A stretch of DNA of 64,000 nucleotides from Mesostigma viride (taxonomy: Eukaryota > Streptophyta > Mesostigmatophyceae > Mesostigmatales > Mesostigmataceae). Position numbers and translations under genes: made by a program. Positions within the stretch are counted from its first letter, which is position 1. Every line of letters begins with the position of its first letter. Below, in pieces: positions 33,801 to 45,056 of the stretch. The notes under the pieces are model-generated. The model saw only the letters and a list, made by a program, of their open reading frames with translations. It was not told where the DNA came from and searched no databases. The DNA lies in contig RPFO01000380.1 of NCBI GenBank assembly GCA_009746045.1, positions 916,704-980,703 of the forward strand. Reading direction: 5' to 3'.

Positions 33801-36800
33801 AGAGACGCTGCATCATAACAGAGACGGAGCATCACACCAGAGACGGTGGTAGATGAGTGTATACTGTCAGCTGGCCCATGACTTCTTCTATCCTAGTTAC
33901 CTGCATCACATTGGCCAGCGTGATGGTGACGTACGGCGGCGTTAGCTCCCTTTGAAGCCAGTTGACCTGCGGGAAGCCACGGGAGCCCGCATGGGTGGCC
34001 AGCACGCTCTTCATGATGTCATCATCAACGCGGACCTCATCCCGAGTCTACAGGGGGTTGCCTGGATGAAAGGACTGGTTCGTGCGTAGATAGGTATTAC
34101 TATACTGGTTCGTGCGTAGATAGGTATTAAGCACCACTGCAAGGGCTATCCTGAGCGCAGCCGACACTTGACCGCGGAATTGACGGCGATCATAACGAGT
34201 TCAGGCGGAGACACGCTGAAAAGAATGCGATGCGTGCTTGTCGTCATGAGTTTGCTAGCACAAGGCTCACACTTCTTACACTTGATGCAGAGCTAGCACG
34301 TGCTACACAGCCCTGTGCTTGTCGTCATGAGTTTGCTAGCACAAGGCTCACACTTCTTACACTTGATGCAGAGCTAGCACGTGCTACACAGCCCTGTGCT
34401 TGTCGTCATGAGTTTGCTAGCACAAGGCTCACACTTCTTACACTTGATGCAGAGCTAGCACGTGCTACACACCCCTGTGCTTGTCGTCATGAGTTTGCTA
34501 GCACAAGGCTCACACTTCTTACACTTGATGCAGAGCTAGCACGTGCTACACAGCCCTGTGCTTGTCGTCATGAGTTTGCTAGCACAAGGCTCACACTTCT
34601 TACACTTGATGCAGAGCTAGCACGTGCTACACAGCCCTGTCACAGAACAGGGCGCCCCACTAGTGCGACACGGCGTAAGCGCGGCAGATGGTGCATTCAC
34701 CTCTCGGCTCTCCTAATCCCTTCCTAAACCTGGCACACGTCGGATACGCCACCTTTACATTCCTTCACCTGCCCACCGCTGCCTCTTCCTCTTATCCCAC
34801 TCTGGATCCATCTCCCCTCTTTGCCTCCTCACAAAATCCTTAAGCTATACCCTTTCCTCCAGGTTTCTCTGATGTATACCCATTTCTCCATTTCTCCTAA
34901 ATGTAGCGCTGCACTTGGCAAACACACTGTGTCAGCCACACCAGTTCACCACCCATTATCAGAGCCATCTTTCCCTCAAGATGGCAGGTGACAAGTGTAA
35001 TGAAAACTTGCTGGAGATGTTCAGTCTTGCACCCACCAGCCTACACTCTTGCACCAATGACTGATGGACCATCCAGAATTGCCTTCCACAGGTGTGCAAT
35101 CGATGGCCTTATATAATCTAACAATGTCAGTACCCAGCTGCAACGTAGACTCCAAGACCCACCTGGCGCAGTATCAGAACACAACCCTGGGAGATGTCCT
35201 CGCCAAACTCGGAGGCCGCCAGCACAGCGCGGTGGATGCTGCCTCCCAGCACGCCTGTGGGATCCTGTGGATTCAAATTACACAGGAGAAAGTGCCGGAG
35301 ACGAAGATAAAGACTGGGACTGAGCAAGAGGTATGCAAAGTAAGCATTATTAAGTGGGTATTTTCATTGATTATCACCGATTCAAGCCACGATGGCCACA
35401 CGGAGGGCTTCAAGAGACATGGCAGCATGTTTTCTAAAAAATCAACCCATACATTTGCATGTTTTTCACAACAAAAGCTGATAAGAAATCGATATCATTG
35501 CACTCATTGCCCATTCCATGCTGCCATCTCCCCCACCCCCTGCACCCCATGCGGTGTGCTGAAAATCCCATCCCCCCATCCAGTTCACAAGCAAACCAGG
35601 TGCACACCCTTTTGTGTTGGCCCCCATGCTTGGCCGCAACCTGCAGATACACTTCTTTCCCGTAGTTGCCCCTACTTGCCCCCTCGCCCCATCCTTGGCC
35701 CATTCTTCCCCCCCACCTGCAGCTCGACGAGCGCGTCCCCTCCCCCGATGGAGCGCAGCGACTTGAGCACGACCACCATCTGGTGGCACCGGCGGGGGGG
35801 GGGAATGATCAACAAATAAAGTAGTACAAATTTTTTTAATGTCATGATATCGTTGGGGTTCTTTTCATATCATAATATCACACATCCATTATCATAATAT
35901 AATCGTGTTAGTGCTAGTATGTTATGCCCAAAAACCACACACACACATTAGAACAAACGCCATCACACACAACCCCACAAGCATCGGCCAACGAACGCAA
36001 ACAGATTGACTGGGCTCGAACCCTGATTCTGTCCACCCGAAACGGCAGGTCCCAGGTCATAACCATCCTTATCTCAGCCGTCTGTTTTTGTGGGGCACAA
36101 GCCCCATGCCCCCCGCCCCCCGCCCCCTGCCCCCCGCCCCCCGCCCCCCGCCCCCCGCCCCCGCCCCCCGCCCCCCGCCCCCGCCCCCCGCCCCCGCCCC
36201 CGCCCCCCGCCCCGCCCCCGCCCCCGCCCCCGCCCCCGCCCCCGCGCCCCGCGCCCCGCGCCCCGTCCCCGCCCCCCGCCCCCCGCCCCCGCCCCCCGCC
36301 CCCCGCCCCCCCCCCCGCCCCCGCCCCCCGCCCCCCGCCCCCGCCCCCGCCCCCGCCCCCCGCCCCCGCCCCCCGCCCCCCGCCCCCCGCCCCCGCCCGC
36401 CCCCCGCCCCCGCCCCCCGCCCCCGCCCCCGCCCCCGCCCCCCGCCCGCCCCCCGCCCCCGCCCCCCGCCCCCTGCCCCCGCCCCCGCCCCACGGCCCAC
36501 GGCCCACGGCCCACGGCCCACGGCCCACGGCCCACGGCCCACGGCCCACGGCCCACGGCCCACGGCCCACGGCCCACGACCCATGCCCAACGCCCCCTGC
36601 CCCCTGCCCCCTGCCCCTGCCCCCTGCCCCCTGCCCCCTGCCCCCTGCCCCCTGCCTCACGCCCCACGCCCCACGCCCCCCGCCCCCCGCCCCCCGCCCC
36701 CCGCCCCCGCCCCCGCCCCCCGCCCCCCGCCCCCCGCCCCCTGCCCCCGCCCCCCGCCCCACGGCCCACGGCCCACGGCCCACGGCCCACGGCCCACGGC

Positions 36801-39204
36801 CCACGATCCATGCCCAACGCCCCCTGCCCCCTGCCCCCTGCCCCCTGCCCCCTGCCCCTGCCCCCTGCCCCCTGCCCCTGCCTCACGCCCCACGCCCCAC
36901 GCCCCACGCCCCACGCCCCACGCCCCACGCCCCACGCCCCACGCCCCACGCCCCACGCCCCACGCCCCACGCCCCACGCCCCACGCCCCACGCCCCACGC
37001 CCCACGCCCCACGCCCCACGCCCCACGCCCCACGCCCCACGCCCCACGCCCCACGGCCCACGGCCCACAGCCCACGGCCCACGCACCCTGCCCCCTGCCC
37101 CCTGCCCCCTGCCTCATGCCCCATGCCCCCCGCCCCCGCCCCCCGCCCCACGGCCCACGGCCCACGGCCCACGGCCCACGCCCCATGCCCAACGCCCCAT
37201 GCCCCCTGCCCCCTGCCCCCTGCCCCCTGCCCCCTGCCTCACGCCCCACGCCCCACGCCCCACGCCCCACGCCCCACGCCCCACGCCCCACGCCCCACGC
37301 CCCACGCCCCACGCCCCACGCCCCACCCCCCACGCCCCACGCCCCACGCCCCACGCCCCACGCCCCACGCCCCACGCCCCACGCCCCACGCCCCACGCCC
37401 CACGCCCCACGCCCCACGCCGCACGCCCCACGCCCCACGCACCCTGCCCCCTGCCCCCTGCCCCCTGCCTCATGCCCCATGCCCCACGCCCCACGCCTCA
37501 CGCGCCACGGCCCACGCCCCACGCCCCATGCCCCATGCCCCATGCCCCATGCCCCATGCCCCATGCCCCATGCCCCACGCCCCACGCCCCACGCCCCACG
37601 CCCCACGCCCCACGCCCCACGCCCCACGCCCCACGCCCCACGCCCCACGCCCACGCCCCACGCCCCACGCCCCACGCCCCACGCCCCACGGCCCACGCCC
37701 CACGCACCCTGCCCCCTGCCCCCTGCCCCCTGCCTCATGCCCCATGCCCCACGCCCCACGCCTCACGCGCCACGGCCCACGCCCCACGCCCCCGCCCCCG
37801 CCCCCCGCCCCACGGCCCACGGCCCACGCCCCATGCCCAACGCCCCATGCCCCCTGCCCCCTGCCCCCTGCCCCCTGCCCCCTGCCTCACGCCCCACGCC
37901 CCACGCCCCACGCCCCACGCCCCACGCCCCATGCCCCATGCCCCATGCCCCATGCCCCATGCCCCATGCCCCATGCCCCACGCCCCACGGCCCACCGCCC
38001 CTGGTCCCCGGCCCTCGGCCCGCGCCCCGCGCCCTGCGCCCCATGTTCCATGTTCCATGCCCCATGCCCCATGCCCCATGTGCCATGTCATGAGCGTAGC
38101 TCGCAAGCAACGGTCTTCCGACGGGTCTTCCAAAGCATCACCTCGCAAGTTGGGCTTGCGAGGTCACCAGAATGGCCCATCCCTTGTCACAACACTGCCA
38201 TCACCGTGTTGTGAACAAACGGGAGGCAGAGCCCGCGCCAGCAAGGGTCCCTATCCCTGGACCAAAATGTACGAACCATATTCATCCCAGGACCGAAACA
38301 CGACACTATTATTTGGTGGGGTGGGGGCGCAGAGTGACCAGACAGTGACTAGACTGAGCCTGGATACTGTTCCATCTTTGTTGACAGGGATGCTTGCTGT
38401 AGCCTGCTGCATAGCCCCAACATCTATCACAGCGTAGCGCTTCAGCTTTGATTTGTGTCTGGGTACACGTTGGCGGAAAGGAAGGTCTTCCAAGGATTGA
38501 AGAACTACTAGCCTACTTGGTGTGCTCGCACGGAACCAGACAGGGTGTTCGTGGAGTTCTCATGCCTGGTCATAGCGAGCAACCTCAGCTACGGCACGGT
38601 GAAAATAAGGAATGGCACCGTGATGTGCGCTGTCCTGCCCTGTCATACCTGACCATGTGTGCAAGGCAGCAGGATAAACCCCTCACTACTCATACCTGCG
38701 GCACCGGCCGGGGCGACGCCCCCGAGAGGATGCTTCGAATGTTGTGGCGGACAAGCGGGTACAGCGCTGCACGTGGCAAGGGGAAGGAAGTCATTAGGGG
38801 GTAGGGTTTAGTTTGGCAAGGGAAAGGGCAGGAATCGCACGCAATCATGATGTCGACCATGTGTCGACAGAGGATGGTCATGATGAAGGACTCTTTACCG
38901 CTTGCCCAAGCGGAGCCATAGAAAAAAAGACATGTCTGTTTGGCATGGATGGCCGTGTGTATAGAACGGTTGCGGGGGCACATGGCAGGTGAGGACATGG
39001 GTGGGAGGAACCTACGCAAAGCAAGGAGCCAAGCTACGCAAAGAAACAAGGTCCTTCAGCCATCAAACAGGTACTACTGTCAGTTAGAAAGGATCAGCAC
39101 TAGCCCATCTCAACAGGACCAGACCCTATGTCAAACCACAATAGCGAGGGCGAAGACATACAACTCCTCCATACTTGCTAACCCTACAGCCATGGTCATC
39201 TAGG

Positions 39205-39254
<50 letters not shown>

Positions 39255-40213
39255 TGTTACAGGACAGCACGCATACTGCTCTGGATGTAGTTCTTCAGAC
39301 ATGCATCCAGCTGCAAAGACCTCATGGCCAAAACATCAAGACATACCAAGCATTGGCGCAGACACCTTATTCAGTCATGTCTGCGATCCACCATTTAAAA
39401 CGTACATCCTGTGAGCCGACCAGAAATTGAGCAATCGGCGAAACCATGCAGATTGCCCAAAGATTGCAAGTTTCCCAGCCCACCCACGCTTCTGCGCTGG
39501 TGGCCAGGGATACACTGATATGTGTGGGGGTAGGACTTTAGGGTCAACTGTGTTCGCTCTTGTTCAAAGGCTCAACCAGACACGTTCCACGGCCCGCCAT
39601 CCACTAGCGGTCCAGCATATCGTAGCCAGCACTGACGTATGGATCAACTCATGCCCGTGTCACATTCTCTCTTCAACATTAATGTTGATTCGTACAACAA
39701 ATAGCCAAGGGCGGTTGCCGCATCGATATCTTTGCTTCGCCAAAACGCGGTGCCAAATTTCCGCTTACCAGGGTCGAACTCCGCGACGTCCAGCGAATCC
39801 AAAGCAGACAGCCATGGCGCAGACCGGAAAACGCACGCATTCGATGTCTCAACAGCATCAGCAGTGCTACTGTGCCCGGTGGAGGCAGAAGTAGCAACGG
39901 CATCGCGGGTACGGACCTCCGTGCCATGCCGCTGGGACTGGACATACGCAGCAGCAGGACCGGGGATCGTGAAAGATTCAGCGGATGAACGAGCTAAAGA
40001 GCCCACATTTCGCGGCGGCGCACGGCCTGATCCTGGCCGATGACTGCGGGCAGCAGCCAGTTCGTGGGCTGCGTCGCTTAGATTTTTCTGTGCTCCGCTT
40101 ATCGTGCTGGTAGCTTGATGTAATACGCTCGCTTGTTGTGAGCTATGCACATGGTCAAGAAAATCAGGGAAGTCGTTAAGCTCTCGCAATGGCCTGCGGC
40201 CGCTGCCGTTCAT
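30827..40213 (-). CDS. HROB: HROB-like homologous-recombination OB-fold protein
   Basis: Six exons with matching phases: 40213-39769, 38766-38696, 35779-35717, 35264-35163, 33966-33901, 32335-30827. They give 751 aa. The OB-fold core is assembled from exons 2-5: ASPRPVPQ|MVVVLKSLRSIGGG, ELQ|DPTGVLGGSIHRAVL, GCVLILRQ|VNWLQREL, PYVTITLANVM. This matches the HROB pattern of VP-x-M-V-IKSL, DPTG-x2-GTVHR, GxVLLLKQ and Y-N-T-N. HROB recruits and activates the MCM8-MCM9 helicase in homologous recombination and interstrand-crosslink repair (established in animals). The N-terminus (MNGSGRRPLRELNDFPDFLD) and the long Q/P/S-rich C-terminal exon are disordered. Joining of the last exon rests only on phase and strand. 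The gene is divergent from PRELI and convergent with SAC3. Confidence 0.75.
31890..31950. repeat. CAG/CCG tract in last exon of the HROB-like gene
   Basis: Encodes LQ(8)P(7)Q(4) on the minus strand within a glutamine-rich stretch of the disordered C-terminal region. Confidence 0.8.
32355..32515. repeat. 14-bp minisatellite in HROB-like intron 5
   Basis: About eleven units of ACATGACCAGAGGC with C/T and A/G variants, ending near the exon 6 acceptor at 32336. It gives a spurious LVMCLWSCASGH frame continuous with the exon. Confidence 0.9.
34230..34640. repeat. 81-bp minisatellite in HROB-like intron 4
   Basis: Five almost identical units containing CTTGTCGTCATGAGTTTGCT and GATGCAGAGCTAGCACGTGC. 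The + frame is open only because 81 is a multiple of three. Confidence 0.95.
36090..38075. repeat. ~2-kb heptamer array (CCCCACG and variants) in HROB-like intron 2
   Basis: Blocks of CCCCCG(C), CCCACGG, CCCCACG, CCCCCTG and CCCCATG units alternate as higher-order segments. For example a long CCCACGC run is bounded by CCCCCTGCCTCA blocks, recurring at ~36600, 36840, 37090, 37210, 37440, 37710 and 37860. Frames up to 837 codons run on both strands but are pure repeat. The transcribed strand makes G-rich RNA (CGTGGGG)n. Confidence 0.98.
39205..39252. repeat. (CA)n microsatellite in HROB-like intron 1
   Basis: About 23 CA dinucleotides. Confidence 0.95.
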
Positions 40214-41388
40214 GCCTGATTCCCAATCATCTTCAGACTAAGCTGCAGCATGGGAGCAATGAAAAGAGTGTAGCGCGCTAAGACACAGCTCCTCGCTTAC
40301 AGCTGATCCAGGCACGAGTGCAAGCGCTCACCCGCTCTGTTTTCTAGATTCTAATAAAATCGCTCGTCTGTTATAAGATCGAGCTATATCGAGCTTCGCA
40401 CATGAAATGATTAACTACCAACAGCAAACATCCTGTTGTAACAGGATTCCTTCCACAGGCTCTCGCTTTTGGTAAGACACATTCTAGGATATTCTCCATA
40501 CACTTCATGATCTCAACACGTTCGGCGCCACTGCAGGGCATCCTGGTTGGGCACATAAAAGTCATGAAGTGCTGATGGATGTTGCCCATTGATGATCCTG
40601 AGTCCCGCTGCAAGTCGAAGGCGCACATCTGATAATCAATCAGGCCATAGCTTTTCAAGTCCGGGGACTGTCGCCGAAGTTGAATTCGGAAGAATTCCTA
40701 TTAGGCTCCCGGCCATTACATCATGATTGCCTACAGGCAGGCAATTCAGAAATATTTGCCTACTGTATTTTGGAATCGATCACCGATCACCACCACCGGG
40801 TCACGTGGTTCATCAATCATCATGTTCTTTGTTCAAAATGGCGCCTTTTCGTGCGCAGTTGGCGCAGTCTGCCGTCCAAAGTTCACCCTCCATCAGGCCT
40901 CCATCAGATATGGCAAGGATTTGGTCTGGGAACCATGGGGGCCAAGCCCGCTACTTGCATGCATCGCCTGATGGACGCACGCGCCCGGCCCTTCCTCAGC
41001 AGACGTGCTTGGCTGGCGGTGTCCGCGGCTCGGCCGTACCAGGCAGCTTGTTCAGGGGCGGATCAAGCTCCGAGGCGGCAAGCACGCTGCGCGCGCAACG
41101 GGCGTTCAACTGACAAGCCGCCCACCTGTCATGCGCACGTTGCGACCTGTCAGTGCTGTCATTCCGAGCGGCCACCGCTGGAATTTTCCATATAAAAGCG
41201 TCCTGTGCCCCGGAATTGTGAGTGTTGCGCTTTGCTTTGCGGTTCGCGTGCAGCCCGTGTCAACAGCTGGGCGTGTCGCGAATCGAAAGGGCGGACATAC
41301 AAAAACAGCAATAAGGCTGCCATTGACTGCCGTTTTCTTGTAGAGTATTTTGCAGCGCAAGGTGCAAGCCTGCGCATCCATCTTCGTG
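40214..41388. promoter_or_regulatory. Divergent region between HROB-like and PRELI genes
   Basis: 1.17 kb separates the two start codons. A TATA-like element for the + strand gene is at 41191. A minus-strand 95-codon frame (40371-40658) shows no recognisable family and lacks support. Confidence 0.35.
41191..41197 (+). promoter_or_regulatory. TATA box candidate for the PRELI gene
   Basis: TATAAAA in CCATATAAAAGCGTCC, about 192 bp before the ATG at 41389. This leaves room for a 5' UTR of about 160 nt. Confidence 0.4.
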
Positions 41389-41925
41389 ATGGTGAAGGTT
41401 TTCACGCAAGAGCACACGTACAAACATCCCTGGGAACGTGTGACGGCGGCTAGTTGGCGTAAATACAATGATCCTCACCCGCTGCTGAACCACGTTATCG
41501 AAGTAGATACCGTCGAGAGGCGAGTGGATGCATCCACAGGAAGGCTGCACTCCGACCGTCTCATCACTTTGCACGCTCCTGGACCCGCGTGGGTGCGGCG
41601 GATTGTAGGAGAGTCTGTCTGTCACACGGCAGAGCACTCCGAAGTGGATGCAAAGGCGAAATACATGGAGATGAAGTCCCGGAACATCACCATGAATCGT
41701 TTCCTTGATGTTCAGGAAAAGTGCGTGTATATGCCGCACCCAGAGAATCCAGACTGGACTCTGATGCGGCAAGAAACGGCCATCCAGATCCAGTTGCCTG
41801 CCCTCACTGCCTTTGAAAAATCCCTATGCGAGAGGATGAGCCAAAACGCGTATAAAGGAAGGCAGGTTATGGAGCAGGTGTGCTCTTTTTTGGAAGCTGA
41901 GATGCCCGGGCTGGCTACTATTTAA
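41389..41925 (+). CDS. PRELI/MSF1 (Ups)-domain lipid-transfer protein
   Basis: A single uninterrupted frame of 178 aa. The start is chosen at MVKVFTQEHTYKHPWERVTA, the classic N-terminus of the family; the frame is open upstream but that part is not conserved. Other landmarks are SWRKYNDPHP, GRLHSDRLI, YMEMKSRNITM, and WTLMRQETAI in the last third. The length is that of a complete PRELI domain. Ups/PRELID proteins pair with TRIAP1/Mdm35 in the mitochondrial intermembrane space and shuttle phosphatidic acid or phosphatidylserine (established in yeast and mammals). The lack of introns contrasts with every neighbouring gene and may reflect retroposition. 41926-42820 shows no supported gene. Confidence 0.92.
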   Translation: MVKVFTQEHTYKHPWERVTAASWRKYNDPHPLLNHVIEVDTVERRVDASTGRLHSDRLITLHAPGPAWVRRIVGESVCHTAEHSEVDAKAKYMEMKSRNITMNRFLDVQEKCVYMPHPENPDWTLMRQETAIQIQLPALTAFEKSLCERMSQNAYKGRQVMEQVCSFLEAEMPGLATI

Positions 41926-42824
41926 GGCGTGATCGCTGGCCTTCTTGCTTCGGTCAGAAACGCCAGTGCCAGGGATACGCCGCCATCGCTAGGCAGATTC
42001 GACCTCGCAGCCGGGCTTTCTTTTATTTAAGAAGGCTGTGGAGAACCGTTGAACAACCAGGCCACGCGCGGCAGCCGCAAGGGAGCACCGCGCCGTCATC
42101 GCCAGGTGGCACCGTAGGAGCACTGGAAAGTCGGAAAATATCTCTCGGCGGGCTTTATTTTGTGCCGTCGTTTTCCTGACGCTGATTTGGATGGCAAGAA
42201 GCTGCGTTGTTGCTTCCGAAATGCCTGGTTGCGAACCTTGTATGAGCGGGGTTTCAAGGCATCACGGGATGCGATTGCAGGCAAGCGTCTGCAGCTGATG
42301 AATGGCCTTACGGCCTGATGTTGTTAGGACAGGGTGGGCATGACTTTCCCCCCCTTCACACGCCAGCGACCCGCTTCGCATGTGTGGTTTCTGCTCAACC
42401 GGTTCTTCGCACTCCTGCAAGGTGTACTGATAGGGCCTATTTCATCGTCTGGCCTTTTTTTAACAGTGTCCTGGTGATCGTGTCACGATACCCACATGGA
42501 CGCTGTGGGAGAGATTCGTCTCTCACTGTGTAAATATCAGGGGATTTGAGCAGGCTGTGATGCTGCCGCCGAGGATTTGCCTGATGGCGTATGTTGTCGA
42601 AGGTGCTTCTGAGCACCACCCATGAATAAAGATGTGCTGAGGCATACAGGTTGAGCATGTGAGCCCTAGCGGAAAGGTTTCCTTAGTTTTCTGCTTCTTG
42701 AGCTCATTTCTGACCACTTGGCAGTCACCTATTTATTTGAATTTCTTTTAATGACGAAACGTTATTGTGCGCAATTAATAGACAAAGTCTTGCTGCTGAA
42801 GTTATGCAAAGCTCCAGTACATGT

Positions 42825-42920
42825 ATCAATGAGGTAACCAGCACAGGCCCGACGTAAATAACTGGCGTGCACATGCCAGATTTATGGAGAATCCGGGACC
42901 ACGGTAGCTCGAGCCTGCTG
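42825..42920 (+). repeat. Diverged fragment related to the SINE family
   Basis: AACCAGCACAGGCC, GAGAATCCGGGACCACGGTA and GCTCGAGCCTGC match the SINE at 59259-59514, with an inserted segment between them. Confidence 0.4.
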
Positions 42921-43254
42921 TAGGTTGTCATTGAGGCGTGCGACTGTTTCTGGACGCATATTCATCAATTAATTGAGGACATGTATCTCCGCTGGGAGTA
43001 CATGTTTGTTCATGCTGTCTATTTCTTCACTGCCTACCCATTTTCACCTTACACTTTTTTATTTGGAGTGAGCTGTGCAATGAGGCTTTAGAGGCCCTGT
43101 TGGATAGGAGACCCCCGGCCGGCCGGGCACCATGGGCGCTGATCGAAAAATCGAAATCCTGACCCATACTCCAACATCGCCTGTGCCTCACCACATCCCA
43201 GCCATTGAATTGAATTGAATTGTATTATTGTGACATAACTCTTTTGTCTCTTTG

Positions 43255-43485
43255 ATAACTCCGCTGGGAGTATATGTAGCACATAGCCCTTGAGGCATAT
43301 TATAGGCATATGGCCTATAATACATTCTAAGCCAAATCAGAATGTAATACATTCTAAGCTACTTCCTGCAAGGGTGGGAATGTAAACGACACTTGCTCTA
43401 GCTGTGCCCCAGGGCACCTGCAGCCCCATGATCTATCAAGCTATGCCCAGCTAAGGGGGAGCCTGTCATGGGGGGGAAGATCAGT
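43255..43485 (-). mobile_element. 3'-end fragment of ORF1-bearing LINE-like family
   Basis: Same sequence family as 49770-49985 (reverse orientation) and 53515-53700: CTCCGCTGGGAGTATATGTA, CTTCCTGCAAGGGTGGGAAT and the GGGGGAGC...GGGGGGAAGAT block. It abuts a SINE copy. Confidence 0.55.
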
Positions 43486-43745
43486 ATATCAAAGAGACAA
43501 CCAGCGCAGGCCAGAAATCGGGAGAATCCGGACCATGGTAGCTCGAGCCTGCCGTTATCTTTTCCGCGTTTTCGAGTCGTTCAGGATGATGAAGATGAAT
43601 GGTGATGGAAATGTGTATCCTTGTGCATTGAAATTATGGCTGGCTTACGTGTGGAGCGACTAGATGACCTAGACGGTGGGGCCGGAAACAGCATGCTTGA
43701 TCAGGGCGTGTGTTTCTAGCCTAGCTGGCCGGGAGTGTCTAGTGG
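43486..43745 (+). mobile_element. tRNA-like SINE, copy 1
   Basis: Starts TATCAAAGAGACAACCAGCG and ends GGCCGGGAGTGTCTAGTGG. Colinear with 59259-59514 over ~256 bp. Box A-like GGTAGCTCGAGCCTG and box B-like TTTTCGAGTCG are ~32 nt apart. A sense frame MMKMNGDGN is conserved by chance. 43746-44260 has no supported gene. Confidence 0.55.
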
Positions 43746-44269
43746 TGAGCACCAGTTGCTGCGATCGCTCTCCCACCATTTACGAGGAAATACCCGCAAA
43801 TGGAAAACCACTGAAAAGGTCTAGCTAGTCAGTCATCACGTTAGCCATGCCATGATTCCAAACGTCCAAGAACTGCACACGGTGCAAAGGCAAAAAGCCG
43901 GAGGACAGCACTTTCAAATGTGCGGCGGGAACCAAAAGCCCGCGGATGCCAGAAAACATCGTGTTGCGGCAGCGACGCGACGATGTGGACAACGAATCCA
44001 GTGCCAAGCTTGGAACGGCCGCAAAGGAGATCTGGCATCACAGGGTTCAGATGTGCGGAGATACTATGCGATCCAGCCGGTCCACGACCTGTTTGTAGAG
44101 CTTGTGCCAAGGGGCAGCACCGAACAGATGTGGGTGACGTTGCAAAAAACATCGGACTTGACGGAGCATAATGGCTCGGTCATAGTCTTTGACCAATAAA
44201 CGCTGCAAGAGTTCAACAAGAGTCGTGTATATAGCTATACAAAAGCTAGAGCATGGCATCTCACTACCC

Positions 44270-44959
44270 TCCTTCAGGCCGCTTCAAGCTGCTCGGCAGT
44301 TGGCTTCCCAACTGCGAGGACGACATGACGACACGGATCGGCATGGCGTGGGCAACCCCGCCCTACCCCGGATCGTCAAGCGTGACCTCTTCAAGGTCGC
44401 CATTCTGACGATCCTGACCTACGGCGCCGAGACGTGGACACTGACGCAGGAGCTGGAGCAACGACTCGACGGCGCCGTCACCAAGATGCTGCGCCAGGCC
44501 CTTAACATCCCCCTTGGTTTGCACATTAGTAATGAGGATTTGTACGCTGATTTGCCCTATGTTTCCCACATGATTAGGCACAGGCGCCTGGGCCTAGCCA
44601 GGCACCTGGCCCGCACAGATCAGGTAGATACATCAGATAGACTAGCTGGCACCAAGCCCGCCCAGCCTGGGCGATATGTCCTCACCTGGCGTGCCCCCGG
44701 CCGCGCGCGGCAGGGCCGCCACCCGTGGACTTTTCGTGATAGACTCGGCATGGACATGTGCTACACTAGACGTGACGGGCTCACCCCCGGGCAGCCTCCT
44801 GGTTTGTCTGTAATATGGAGGCAGATGGTGCGCAAGGATAGATGGCAAGTAGTGATGAAGGAGACCACCCCCAAGCCTGTGGGGGCTCCGCGTGTGACCA
44901 AGTATGGCATTCATAGCGATTCGGGCCGCGGTGCCCACACCCCTGTAACTAGGACCTAG
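44270..44959 (+). pseudogene. LINE ORF2 C-terminal fragment (reverse transcriptase end)
   Basis: The frame contains the hallmark of the post-RT region of non-LTR retrotransposons: KVAILTILTYGAETWTLT, an R-x-LNI block, NEDLYADLPYVS, and IRHRRLGLARHLAR. It continues with W/R-rich sequence to a TAG at 44957-44959. The endonuclease and catalytic RT motifs are absent, as expected for 5' truncation during target-primed insertion. Frame integrity over ~190 codons suggests a relatively recent copy. Confidence 0.75.
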
Positions 44960-45056
44960 ATAGCTTATACCATCCATTCCATCCCATGTTCCCCTCCCAC
45001 TGAGGACTTATGCTCACGTGACGCAGTCACGTGTCTATTAATTAATTAATTAATGG
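44270..45056 (+). mobile_element. 5'-truncated LINE with (TTAA)n tail
   Basis: The ORF2 end is followed by a ~75-bp 3' UTR, a perfect terminal hairpin CACGTGAC-GCA-GTCACGTG, then TCTATTAATTAATTAATTAA at 45034-45053. Confidence 0.7.

Noticed and set aside
35924-38437. Open frames of up to 837 codons on both strands
   Set aside because: They coincide with the heptamer satellite; any phase of a TAA/TAG/TGA-free repeat stays open. Flanking exons show it is intronic.
40371-40658. 95-codon minus frame upstream of the HROB-like start
   Set aside because: No conserved motif, and it lies in the presumed divergent promoter; insufficient support for a gene.
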